Below are positions 1 to 6,932 of a stretch of 16,796 bases of DNA, piece after piece. The number at the start of each line of letters is the position of its first letter. Positions within the stretch are counted from its first letter, which is position 1. The notes under the pieces were generated by a model. The model was not told the DNA's origin and did no database searches. It saw only the letters and a list, made by a program, of their open reading frames with translations. The position numbers and the translations under genes were made by a program. Origin of the DNA: CAZSTA01 sp964609495 [NCBI: uncultured bacterium] (GTDB lineage: Bacteria > CAZSTA01); NCBI GenBank assembly GCA_964609495.1, contig CAZSTA010000067.1, positions 1 to 16,796 on the forward strand, in the 5' to 3' direction.

Positions 1-192
1 GTTCATGTAGCCTTTAATCAACTCCTGCTCTATCTCCTCGCGAAGCTTTCTGTTCTCCCTAAGCAGAGCTAGAAATTCCCGCATCAATCCGTCCCGTTTT
101 TCCTTGAGGAGGCGGTATCCTCTCTTAGCCACTATAACCCTCTTCTTCAGATTGAGGAGCTCCATCCGCGTCGGATTAATATTTAACCTCAT
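1..192 (-). CDS. atpD: V/A-type ATPase subunit D, N-terminal part (cut by window edge)
   Basis: This is the N-terminal 64 residues of the central-stalk subunit D, which forms the rotating shaft inside the A3B3 head and couples it to the membrane ring. The start [13 protein letters not shown], followed by a basic helical stretch ([11 protein letters not shown], then LLKEKRDGL), matches the family's opening coiled-coil helix. The ATG at 192 was chosen because an AGGGG Shine-Dalgarno stretch precedes it and two nearby upstream ATGs are out of frame. It starts 18 nt after the atpB stop, as expected for the last gene of an A-B-D series. The remainder, about 140 residues by family length, lies outside the window. 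Confidence 0.93.
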   Translation of the reverse strand, partial: MRLNINPTRMELLNLKKRVIVAKRGYRLLKEKRDGLMREFLALLRENRKLREEIEQELIKGYMN

Positions 193-210
193 TTCATCAT
201 TCCCCTCGTC

Positions 211-1602
211 TTAAGTTACCCTTGCCTCCTTCTCTTTGTGTAGATATCGCTTGATGTATTCATCACTCACCCGCTTTAACTCCGAGGTGGGTAGTATCGC
301 CAATAGCTTCCAGCCAATATCCAGCGTCTCTTCGATCGATCTATCCTCATATTCTCCTTGTCGAACGAACTTATCCTCGAACTCATCGGCGAATTTGGAG
401 TAGAGCCTATCAACCTCGGAGAGCGCGGCCTCCCCCAAGATCACCGCTAGTTCCTTAACCTCTTTGCCCCGAGCATAGGCGGCGAAGAGTTGATTCATAA
501 GGCCAGGATGATCCTCGCGAGTCTTACCAGAGCCGATTCCCTTATCCTTTAGACGCGACAGGGAGGGCAAAACATCTATCGGCGGATAGATACCTTTATG
601 GTGCATCTCTCTAGTTACGAAGATCTGCCCCTCCGTTATATACCCTGTCAGATCAACGATAGGATGCGTTTTGTCATCCTCGGGCATAGTTAGGATCGGT
701 ATCTGGGTTATGGAGCCCTTCTTACCTTTGATCCTTCCCGCTCGTTCGAACATCGTAGCTAAGTCAGTGTATAGATAACCGGGATACCCCCTCCGTCCAG
801 GAATCTCCCGGCGAGCGGCGGATACCTCCCGCAAAGCCTCACAGTAGTTAGTCATATCAGTTAAGATGACGAGGACATGCGTATCATGTTCAAAGGCTAG
901 ATATTCAGCCGCGGTAAGCGCCAGGCGAGGAGTAGTTATTCTCTCTACCGCGGGATCATTAGCTAAGTTTACGAAGAGCACCGCCCTTTCAATAGCGCCA
1001 GTGTTACGGAAGTCGGTGATGAAGTAATTCGCCTCCTCAAAGGTGATGCCCATCGCGGCGAAGACGACTGCGAACTCCTCCTCCACTCCTAATACTCTAG
1101 CTTGTCTAGCGATCTGGGCCGCGATGCGGTTATGGGGCAACCCAGAGCCTGAGAAGAGGGGTAGCTTCTGTCCACGCACTAATGTATTTAAGCCATCTAT
1201 GGCGGAGATCCCGGTCTGGATGAACTCGGAGGGATAATCCCTACTATAGGGATTGATCGGACTACCGTTGATATCGAGTCTCTCCTCGGGGATGATCGCT
1301 GGTCCATCATCTATAGGTTGGCCAGAACCGTTGAAGATACGTCCTAATATATCCATAGAGACCGGTAACTCTAATCCTCTCCCTAAGAATCTCACCTTAC
1401 AGCCATCGACATCCAACCCGCGCGCTTCCTCGAATAACTGCACTAGAGCGGCTTCGGTGGTGATCTCCAGCACTCGTCCTCTTCTCACTTCCCCATCGTC
1501 AAGCTCGATCTCCACCAGTTCATCGAACTTCACACCCTCGATCCCCTCTATTACCATTATGGGACCTGCTATTTCGGAAATATTCAAATACTCTCTGAGC
1601 AT
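211..1602 (-). CDS. atpB: V/A-type ATPase subunit B (regulatory, non-catalytic head subunit)
   Basis: Subunit B alternates with A in the cytoplasmic A3B3 head and contributes the arginine finger to the catalytic site. From the ATG at 1602 the product is 463 residues. It lacks a true P-loop and has SGSGLPHN at about 151-158, the degenerate loop typical of B. The [19 protein letters not shown] block puts the finger Arg at 350, the same number as in Enterococcus hirae NtpB. The reading frame stays open upstream to a GTG at 1659 (482 aa), but that start has no clear ribosome binding site. The ATG at 1602 has GAGG 8 nt upstream and gives the family's usual N-terminus ([20 protein letters not shown]). 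The gene lies between atpA and atpD. Confidence 0.96.
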   Translation of the reverse strand: MLREYLNISEIAGPIMVIEGIEGVKFDELVEIELDDGEVRRGRVLEITTEAALVQLFEEARGLDVDGCKVRFLGRGLELPVSMDILGRIFNGSGQPIDDGPAIIPEERLDINGSPINPYSRDYPSEFIQTGISAIDGLNTLVRGQKLPLFSGSGLPHNRIAAQIARQARVLGVEEEFAVVFAAMGITFEEANYFITDFRNTGAIERAVLFVNLANDPAVERITTPRLALTAAEYLAFEHDTHVLVILTDMTNYCEALREVSAARREIPGRRGYPGYLYTDLATMFERAGRIKGKKGSITQIPILTMPEDDKTHPIVDLTGYITEGQIFVTREMHHKGIYPPIDVLPSLSRLKDKGIGSGKTREDHPGLMNQLFAAYARGKEVKELAVILGEAALSEVDRLYSKFADEFEDKFVRQGEYEDRSIEETLDIGWKLLAILPTSELKRVSDEYIKRYLHKEKEARVT

Positions 1603-1664
1603 CTTTCCATCCTCTAAATAAAATTTTCCTTTATTTAAGATATTCTCTACTTCTGTCACAAATG

Positions 1665-3458
1665 TTAATCCTGTTCACCAGCTTTTTGTATCTGTTCATC
1701 TATCCTCTCTTCAATCGCGGAGAACTGTTCTAATTTATCATCGTCTATATACTTCATCCTAGCGATCTCTTCTCTTACCGGAAGATTTATAATATCTCTG
1801 ATTCTTATTCCCTTCTCCAGAGCCTCCAAGGCTCTGTTATGAAAGTGAAGTATTGTTTTGAGCATTCTGTATTGCTTATTCTGAGAGGTATAAGTGTCCT
1901 TCTCGTGGAATGCGTACTGATGAAGGAAATCCTCCCGGATCGATCTAGCCGTCTCCATAACCAAACGCTCCCTATCGGATAGAGCCTCAATACCAACCAG
2001 ACGCACGATCTCCTCCAACTCCGCTTCCTCTTGCAGAATCGCCATAGCTTTATTTCTCAAATCGGGCAGATCCTCGGCGATGTGGGTTTGGATATAGTCT
2101 CTGACACTATCAAGATACAGCGAATAGCTATTAAGCCAGTTGATGGCCGGGAAGTGTCTGCTATAGGCTAACCTATCTTCCAGTCCCCAGAAGACTTTTA
2201 CCACTCGTAGGGTGTTCTGAACAACCGGGTCAGATAGGTCTCCCCCAGGAGGTGAAACCGCCCCGATAACGGATAGAGAGCCCTCTCGACCATCGCTTCC
2301 CATACAGATGACCCTTCCCGCTCGTTCGTAGAAATCAGCGATTCTAGATCCCAGATAGGCAGGATATCCTTCCTCACCAGGCATCTCCTCCAAACGACCG
2401 GAGATCTCCCGCATAGCCTCTGCCCATCGGGAGGTAGAGTCCGCCATCACCGCGATGTCATATCCCATATCCCTATAATATTCGGCGATAGTAATACCAG
2501 TATATACGGAGGCCTCCCGAGCCGCCACTGGCATATTTGAGGTGTTGGCGATGAGCACCGTTCGTTTAATCAAAGGCTCGTCAGTTCGAGGGTCCAGCAA
2601 TTCGGGGAATTCCATCAGAACATCTGTCATCTCGTTCCCTCGCTCACCACAACCGATATAGACGATTATATCTGCATCCACCCACTTAGCTAATTGGTGC
2701 TGAACGACCGTCTTACCACTTCCAAAGGGACCGGGAATACAGGCTGTCCCTCCCTTCGCTATGGGGAAGAAGGTGTCTATAACCCTCTGACCAGTTATCA
2801 GAGGCACAAATGGGGGCAATTGACGCTGGAAGGGCCTGCCCCTTCGCACCGGCCACTCCCTGAGCATCTTTATCTCGTGAACCGTTCCCTCGGGGCTCCT
2901 CACCGTAGCGATTACATCTTCTACGGTGAACTCCCCTTCCTCGAGGCTTTCCAGTCTCCCCTCTATTCCTTCAGGAACCATTATCTTATGTAAAACAACC
3001 TCGGATTCCCTAACTACCCCTATGATATCACCTGCCTGAACTGTATCTCCTACCTTGAATTGAGCCTTGAAATCCCCACTTCCATCCTCGGCTTGGGGAC
3101 CGAAATACCACTTTCTCTTCCTATCAATTCCGGGAATGTCAACGCCTCTAGTTATATAATCGCCCACTTGCGATCTAATTATATCGAGCGGTCTCTGAAT
3201 CCCATCGTAGATCGAGGTTATAAGTCCTGGAGCTAACTCCACGCTCAAGGGCATTCCCGTGGAGATGACAGGCTCTCCAGGTCCTAAGCCCGAGGTCTCC
3301 TCATAAACCTGGATCGTGGCTTCATCTCCCCGAAGCTCTATGATCTCCCCTATGAGCTGTTTCTCACTAACCCGAGCCACATCGAACATCTTAGCATTTT
3401 CAATTCCCTTGGCAACGACAACTGGTCCAGAAACCTTGATTATCCTACCTTCCTTCAT
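1665..3458 (-). CDS. atpA: V/A-type ATPase subunit A (catalytic)
   Basis: This is the catalytic nucleotide-binding subunit of the A3B3 head, 597 residues and full length for the family. The N-terminal beta-barrel is followed by the non-homologous insert characteristic of V/A-type A subunits (roughly residues 110-200). The P-loop GPFGSGKT is at 243-250, the catalytic-glutamate segment GERGNE at 271-276, and the block [27 protein letters not shown] from 343. There is no intein. The start is firm: AGGAGG lies 9 nt upstream of the ATG. It is separated from atpF by an inserted reductase gene, an unusual break in a normally tight F-A junction, so its translation depends on its own strong ribosome binding site and on readthrough transcription across the insert. 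Confidence 0.97.
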   Translation of the reverse strand: MKEGRIIKVSGPVVVAKGIENAKMFDVARVSEKQLIGEIIELRGDEATIQVYEETSGLGPGEPVISTGMPLSVELAPGLITSIYDGIQRPLDIIRSQVGDYITRGVDIPGIDRKRKWYFGPQAEDGSGDFKAQFKVGDTVQAGDIIGVVRESEVVLHKIMVPEGIEGRLESLEEGEFTVEDVIATVRSPEGTVHEIKMLREWPVRRGRPFQRQLPPFVPLITGQRVIDTFFPIAKGGTACIPGPFGSGKTVVQHQLAKWVDADIIVYIGCGERGNEMTDVLMEFPELLDPRTDEPLIKRTVLIANTSNMPVAAREASVYTGITIAEYYRDMGYDIAVMADSTSRWAEAMREISGRLEEMPGEEGYPAYLGSRIADFYERAGRVICMGSDGREGSLSVIGAVSPPGGDLSDPVVQNTLRVVKVFWGLEDRLAYSRHFPAINWLNSYSLYLDSVRDYIQTHIAEDLPDLRNKAMAILQEEAELEEIVRLVGIEALSDRERLVMETARSIREDFLHQYAFHEKDTYTSQNKQYRMLKTILHFHNRALEALEKGIRIRDIINLPVREEIARMKYIDDDKLEQFSAIEERIDEQIQKAGEQD

Positions 3459-3464
3459 CCGAAA

Positions 3465-3530
3465 TTACCTCCTGCTAGCCCTCTCTAAATCGAAACTTAT
3501 GGGGAGTATCTCTTCATCCTCTTCTGAGAA
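3465..3530 (-). pseudogene. Probable displaced C-terminal tail of atpF
   Basis: A short open stretch without a start codon reads FSEEDEEILPISFDLERASRR and stops (TAA) 6 nt before the atpA ATG, with its last codons overlapping the atpA ribosome binding site. Its codons (GAG, GAT, ATA, AGG) resemble the native operon, not the reductase gene on its other side. Its first codon TTC sits in ATTC (minus strand of 3528-3531). The same ATTC, in the same codon phase, occurs at the end of atpF (4367-4370), where the coding changes to RDEE and stop. Joining the two at ATTC would give an F subunit of about 123 residues ending 6 nt from atpA, a normal operon spacing. That these bases once encoded the end of F is inference. 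Confidence 0.4.
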
Positions 3531-3553
3531 TCGGCTGCGGTGACGTGTTAGGC
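3531..3553 (-). other. attC-like half site downstream of the reductase gene
   Basis: On the minus strand, 12 nt after the reductase stop codon, is GCCTAAC, which fits the RYYYAAC first core box of integron attC sites (plus strand GTTAGGC, 3547-3553). A short spacer and CCGCAGCCGA follow, resembling the usual inner box of many cassette attC sites. Orientation and position relative to the gene are right for a cassette. The second half, which would end in GTTRRRY, is absent, and native operon sequence resumes at about 3530. The motif is short, so chance remains possible. Confidence 0.35.
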
Positions 3554-3565
3554 TATGATTTGCTC

Positions 3566-4327
3566 TCACTCTGGAACGACCTGATAGCGGAGCCATACAT
3601 GCCCCTCAGCCTGAACTTGGACGGAAATCAGTTTTAGCCGCGTTGGCCACTCGTCAGGTTTTAACTCTGGTGAGTCAAACAGCGATGGCGTCTCTAGGCC
3701 ACCTATTATGGCCGGAAAGAACACAATGTTGATTTCGTCTATAAGCCCAGCACGCAAGAGCGCGCCGTTCAACTTGCCTCCAGCTGTTGATATTACACAC
3801 GTAACTCCCAACTGAGATCCCAGTTTCTCCATAGCAAGGTGGAGATCAACTCGCCCTTCCCCTGCTATCAAGTAGGGAATATTTTCGCGCTGGAGATAGG
3901 CTAGATACTCGGGTGGCGTATGGTGGGCTACTAAGACCAGCAGATGCCATCCCTCCCATCCCTCTTCTGGCCATTCCTTGTAAACCCATCGGACGCGTCC
4001 TCGACTATCCACGACCGTGAACCATCCCCGATGTCCCGGACGATGGACGACAGCGTGTGGCAAGAAGTCCTGATATAGCGACTTAGGATCACCGGTGACA
4101 GGCGGGAGAGGCTTGGGAGTCTCGTTGCTCTTAACAAGAGAGCCACTGCCTTCAAGAGTGGCTTGTGGTTGGTGGGTGAACTTGAGCCACTCGAATACGT
4201 CAAAATTGCTTGATCCCGCGACAGCCTGCCATCTTTCGTCCCCGTATAGCAAAAGGACGTCGGGCGCAAGCGTTACCCTCCCATCTACTGAAGCAGTCGT
4301 TTGGATTACTACTCGTGGTCTGCCCAT
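3566..4327 (-). CDS. RibD C-terminal-domain / dihydrofolate-reductase-fold reductase
   Basis: This 253-residue protein belongs to the RibD_C superfamily, NADPH-dependent reductases with a DHFR fold that includes the pyrimidine reductase of riboflavin synthesis and many proteins of unknown substrate. Visible family motifs are TASVDG (11-16), PYLIAGEGRVDL (151-162), STAGGKLNGALLRAGLIDEI (180-199) and PAIIGG (205-210). There is no deaminase domain, so it is not a bifunctional RibD. It is rich in Trp, particularly at 102-128. The ATG at 4327 has AGGGGG 9 nt upstream. It sits between atpF and atpA with no obvious link to ATP synthesis, and higher G+C suggests acquisition. Substrate cannot be stated; riboflavin biosynthesis would be only a guess. 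Confidence 0.85.
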   Translation of the reverse strand: MGRPRVVIQTTASVDGRVTLAPDVLLLYGDERWQAVAGSSNFDVFEWLKFTHQPQATLEGSGSLVKSNETPKPLPPVTGDPKSLYQDFLPHAVVHRPGHRGWFTVVDSRGRVRWVYKEWPEEGWEGWHLLVLVAHHTPPEYLAYLQRENIPYLIAGEGRVDLHLAMEKLGSQLGVTCVISTAGGKLNGALLRAGLIDEINIVFFPAIIGGLETPSLFDSPELKPDEWPTRLKLISVQVQAEGHVWLRYQVVPE

Positions 4328-4351
4328 AAGCGCTTTCCCCCTTCACGACCT

Positions 4352-4675
4352 CTATTCCTCATCCCTGAATATGATATCCGAGCCGACTGCTCTCTCTACC
4401 ATCCTCTTCATCCTCTGCCTACCTATTCCCAAGCTACCCTGGTTGTTGGGGATAGGAATTATCGCTGGAAGTGTGGCTTCTTCGTCTAGTTCTAAATCAT
4501 CCATAACCGAGTAGAACTGCTCAGTGATCAGGATAGCTATATAGCTTCGATCTTTCAGCAATTCCTTCATCCTGTCGAGTGCCTCACCTTTGGTCTGGAC
4601 TGGAAAGATATTTCCTCCCACCCCTTTAAAACCAAGGAGAGAGGCGCGATCTCCCACTACCGCCAATTTAGACAT
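4352..4675 (-). CDS. atpF: V/A-type ATPase subunit F (central stalk), 3' end probably replaced
   Basis: Subunit F binds subunit D in the rotating central stalk. The 107-residue product has the family's small alpha/beta fold: MSKLAVVGDRASLLGFKGVG at the start, a central hydrophobic strand (YIAILITEQF, 45-54), LPAIIPIPN (69-77) and RMKRMVERAVGSDIIF near the end. Its start overlaps the end of atpC by 8 nt, implying translational coupling. The last four residues (RDEE) may be supplied by inserted DNA. A frame-compatible acidic 20-codon stretch that could be the original tail lies some 0.84 kb downstream, before atpA. The globular part appears intact, so the subunit is probably functional. Confidence 0.92.
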   Translation of the reverse strand: MSKLAVVGDRASLLGFKGVGGNIFPVQTKGEALDRMKELLKDRSYIAILITEQFYSVMDDLELDEEATLPAIIPIPNNQGSLGIGRQRMKRMVERAVGSDIIFRDEE

Positions 4676-5684
4676 AAGTCATACGCAACCTTTCCTCGAT
4701 CCTCTCCTGAGGTATATTGTAAAGCTTCCCGGAGAAGATTATCCTGAGGTTCTTTATCTCCGTCTCCTTAGCGATGATGTATCCCACCAACGGTTCTATT
4801 CCGGAGGATACATACTTCGTCCTATCGCGGATATATTTCATTATAAGATCATCCGCGACCTTATCAATAGCTCTACTTTGAGCCTCACTTATGAAGTGTC
4901 TATAATAAGCGCTCAAGAGCTCACCCCAGGAATCGAGAGGATTTCGATAGACTTGGACAAGTTCCTCTATCTCTAACTCTCCTCCTGCAAGCAGGAATTT
5001 GTCTATTTCTTTTTCGCTCCTCCCTTGCCTCTTCAGACGCAATAAGATCTTTAAGTTCTCTAAGTCTATGGTTAGCTCGATCAGTCCCTTTAAGAACTCG
5101 CTCTTAGATCGCGAGGCGATCTTCGAGGAAATTATAAATCTATATCGGTCTATAATTACGTCTATATCCTGAGGATTGCCAGAAGCCTCATAAACCCTAG
5201 TGGCTTCATCCACCGCTTGGGTATATTCTATGGGAAATACTTCGCTTATCCCCGAATGGACGAGATCTTTAAGTTGTTCTATGCTCGCTAATCCTTCCTT
5301 AACCAACTCTCTTTCCAGCTTATTTTTGGTGAGTCTCTCCTTCAAGATCGCCTTTAAATTTATGAAGTCATATTTACTAGCAGTGAAGAGAAAAGCGGTA
5401 GGCTCAGGAGCGATCTTCCTTATCAATTCAAGCACCTCCGTCCGAGCGCGCTCTAAAACAACCTCGAAGTTGCTCGGATCCGTTATATCCTCAGCGAGCT
5501 CCCCGTAAGGAGGGACCTCCTTGAGCATCCGCAGAGCCTCTGCCGCTCCCCTAGCCTCCAGTAATTGCCTTAGCCTAGCTTCGGTTAAAAGGCGAGTCTC
5601 CAATACCTTTATCCTTGCCGTGGCATAACCATAAGCTGTGGGAGTTAAAGTGCGACGCTTATCTATTGATAATGGTGCCATCAT
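4668..5684 (-). CDS. atpC: V/A-type ATPase subunit C (AC39/d-type rotor adaptor)
   Basis: Subunit C is the funnel-like adaptor that sits on the membrane rotor ring and receives the D-F shaft. The 338-residue, mostly helical product has the family's N-terminal YGYATARIKVLETRLLTEARLRQLL (18-42) and the repeated pattern of three similar helical units, with segments such as FTASKYDFINLKAILKERL and LIELTIDLENLKILLRLKRQG. No membrane segment is present, as expected. The start is ATG at 5684 (a second ATG follows at once), with AAGGGG 4-5 nt upstream. It lies between atpE, 38 nt upstream, and atpF, which it overlaps. Confidence 0.93.
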   Translation of the reverse strand: MMAPLSIDKRRTLTPTAYGYATARIKVLETRLLTEARLRQLLEARGAAEALRMLKEVPPYGELAEDITDPSNFEVVLERARTEVLELIRKIAPEPTAFLFTASKYDFINLKAILKERLTKNKLERELVKEGLASIEQLKDLVHSGISEVFPIEYTQAVDEATRVYEASGNPQDIDVIIDRYRFIISSKIASRSKSEFLKGLIELTIDLENLKILLRLKRQGRSEKEIDKFLLAGGELEIEELVQVYRNPLDSWGELLSAYYRHFISEAQSRAIDKVADDLIMKYIRDRTKYVSSGIEPLVGYIIAKETEIKNLRIIFSGKLYNIPQERIEERLRMTYV

Positions 5685-5722
5685 CTTTCCCCTTAACCTT
5701 TCTGCTGCTCCGACGATCTAGA

Positions 5723-6319
5723 TCATTCGAAGAGGATATCGGCTACCGATGATTCTAGTGGCTCTTTGAGGTTAGAAATGATAATATTAAAGGAATTATT
5801 GATCTGAACTCCTTTGCCTCGCAGGATAAAGCCCCCCTTTATCCTATCATCCGGAGGACCGAACTTTAATTCTCCCTTTTTACCCCTTTTCTTCAACTCC
5901 TCGTTGATCTTGTTCAGGAACTCGTCGGATATCCTATCTTTGTCCTCCGGGGAGATGATCACCGTCTCGTCTCCCTTCACCGAACTATTCAAGAACATAT
6001 TCTGAAGCAAGTTTTGATAGTCCTTATTGGGCAGTCTCATCAAAGTGAGAAGTGCCTTCTGAAAAGCTTCCTCTATCAGTCTCCTCTTCAGGCTTAAGAT
6101 ATCCATAGAGATCGCAGTTCTAACCTTAGCCAATTCCTTCCTCTTGAGATCATCCGCTCGAGTGCGAGCTTTTCTTATCTCCTCAGTTCGATAGGAAGAG
6201 ATATCCCTCCTTCCCCTCTCCGCTATCTTCCCTGCTTGCCGATCTGCCTCCTCTTTTATCCTCTTCGCCTCCAGTCGAGCCTCTTCCCTTATCGCCTCAG
6301 TTATCTTAGAAAGCGCCAT
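5723..6319 (-). CDS. atpE: V/A-type ATPase subunit E (peripheral stalk)
   Basis: This 198-residue protein forms the peripheral stalk together with the small coiled-coil subunit encoded at the head of the operon. Residues 1-85 are a long charged helix rich in Ala, Arg, Glu and Lys (for example EEARLEAKRIKEEADRQAGKIAERG). The C-terminal globular half contains the family's GGFILRGKGVQINNSFNIIISNLKEPLESSVADILFE, which caps the A/B head. AGGTGA 5 nt before the ATG supports the start. It follows atpK by 20 nt and precedes atpC by 38 nt. Confidence 0.93.
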   Translation of the reverse strand: MALSKITEAIREEARLEAKRIKEEADRQAGKIAERGRRDISSYRTEEIRKARTRADDLKRKELAKVRTAISMDILSLKRRLIEEAFQKALLTLMRLPNKDYQNLLQNMFLNSSVKGDETVIISPEDKDRISDEFLNKINEELKKRGKKGELKFGPPDDRIKGGFILRGKGVQINNSFNIIISNLKEPLESSVADILFE

Positions 6320-6339
6320 CTCTTCACCTTTCCTCTTCT

Positions 6340-6843
6340 TTAAGTTAACTGCAAGATAATAATAAGGCCTGCTAGGAAGCCGAGAACTGCATAGGTCTCC
6401 ACCAAGGCTGGCAGTAGAATCGCTCTACCTGAGGATTCGGGTTGCTTGGCAACGAAGTTCACACAAGCGGCTGAGGTCTTACCTTGCCAGATTCCAGTTA
6501 ATAACTGCACTAATCCCATAGAGATTCCCGCGGCGAAGATCCCGAAGCCTCTTAGAGGTTCTAGCGGTTGAATGCCGACAAACAAGCCAATACGAGCCAG
6601 GATCAGCAGAGCAAAGGTGAAGCTATAGAATCCCTGAGTTCCTGGTAAAGCCATAATCACCAGCAGTTTACCAAATAGCTCCGGTGCTTCCGAAAGGGCT
6701 CCTGCTGCTTGGACAGAAGAGATGTGAATCCCTCTCCCTGATCCCATAGCTCCTAGTGCAGCGGCGATAGTCGCTCCTAAAAGCGCCCATCCCATTCCGT
6801 CTGCTCGGAAGTAGTAGATCAACAGTTCCACAATGTTCTCCAT
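6340..6843 (-). CDS. atpK: V/A-type ATPase rotor ring subunit K (proteolipid, Na+-type)
   Basis: This is the ion-carrying membrane ring subunit, 167 residues with two helical hairpins (four membrane helices, roughly 17-40, 58-88, 97-120 and 141-165). The second hairpin carries the essential carboxylate Glu149 in ALVETYAVLGF. The first hairpin instead has LPGTQGFYSF (66-75). Residues equivalent to the Na+ ligands of Enterococcus hirae NtpK are all present: Leu66, Thr69, Gln70, Tyr73, Gln120 and Glu149. Sodium coupling is therefore predicted. A duplicated hairpin with one carboxylate means one ion per four helices. AAGGGGG precedes the ATG, directly next to a strong RNA stem-loop in the 89-nt gap after atpI. 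Confidence 0.95.
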   Translation of the reverse strand: MENIVELLIYYFRADGMGWALLGATIAAALGAMGSGRGIHISSVQAAGALSEAPELFGKLLVIMALPGTQGFYSFTFALLILARIGLFVGIQPLEPLRGFGIFAAGISMGLVQLLTGIWQGKTSAACVNFVAKQPESSGRAILLPALVETYAVLGFLAGLIIILQLT

Positions 6844-6858
6844 TAATTTTCCCCCTTA

Positions 6859-6909
6859 TAAAGGAAACTTTTGAACCTTGAGTTCTACTGCCTGCAAAAG
6901 TTTCCTTTA
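6859..6909 (-). promoter_or_regulatory. 15-bp perfect stem-loop just upstream of the atpK ribosome binding site
   Basis: The arms 6859-6873 (TAAAGGAAACTTTTG on the plus strand) and 6895-6909 are exact reverse complements, with a 21-nt loop. In the transcript the hairpin ends 2 nt before the AAGGGGG ribosome binding site of atpK. No U-run follows it, so it is not a normal terminator. Likely roles, by inference, are protecting the downstream mRNA from 3' to 5' decay of the atpI end, marking a processing point, or favouring translation of atpK, which is needed in many copies per ring. Confidence 0.7.
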
Positions 6910-6932
6910 AAATATATGATCGAAGACTGGTG

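Larger units (their letters stand above)
3528..4370 (-). mobile_element. Putative insertion of a gene-cassette-like segment into the atpF-atpA junction
   Basis: About 0.84 kb containing one gene separates atpF from atpA, which are usually adjacent in these operons. Three signs suggest foreign DNA. G+C in hand-counted 60-base samples is about 57-58% (34/60 at 3601-3660, 35/60 at 4021-4080), against 47% in atpA (28/60 at 2041-2100) and 37% in atpC (22/60 at 5041-5100). Codon use is more mixed. A half attC-like sequence directly follows the stop codon. The segment is bounded by the tetranucleotide ATTC on both sides. I see no integrase, transposase or terminal inverted repeats, so the mechanism of arrival is unknown. 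Confidence 0.4.

Noticed and set aside
1043-1621. Open frames on the plus strand opposite atpB, and similar ones opposite atpA, atpI, priA and the radical SAM gene
   Set aside because: They lie fully antisense to confidently identified genes, have low-complexity Ser/Leu/Pro-rich translations caused by the complementary codon pattern, and show no family motifs.
1665-3458. Intein in the V-ATPase A subunit
   Set aside because: The protein is 597 residues with an uninterrupted P-loop region; inteins at this known hotspot would add several hundred residues.
3566-4327. Naming the reductase as RibD or as a trimethoprim-resistance DHFR
   Set aside because: There is no deaminase domain as in bifunctional RibD, and the motifs are of RibD_C type, not of the folate-reductase type; the substrate cannot be told from sequence.
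3931-4514. Alternative frames overlapping the reductase gene and atpF on both strands
   Set aside because: They are shadows of the reductase frame, which has clear RibD_C motifs and a ribosome binding site; the alternatives have neither.
6859-6909. Reading the atpI-atpK hairpin as a Rho-independent terminator
   Set aside because: No U-run follows on either strand, and the atpK ribosome binding site starts 2 nt after it; the operon clearly continues.
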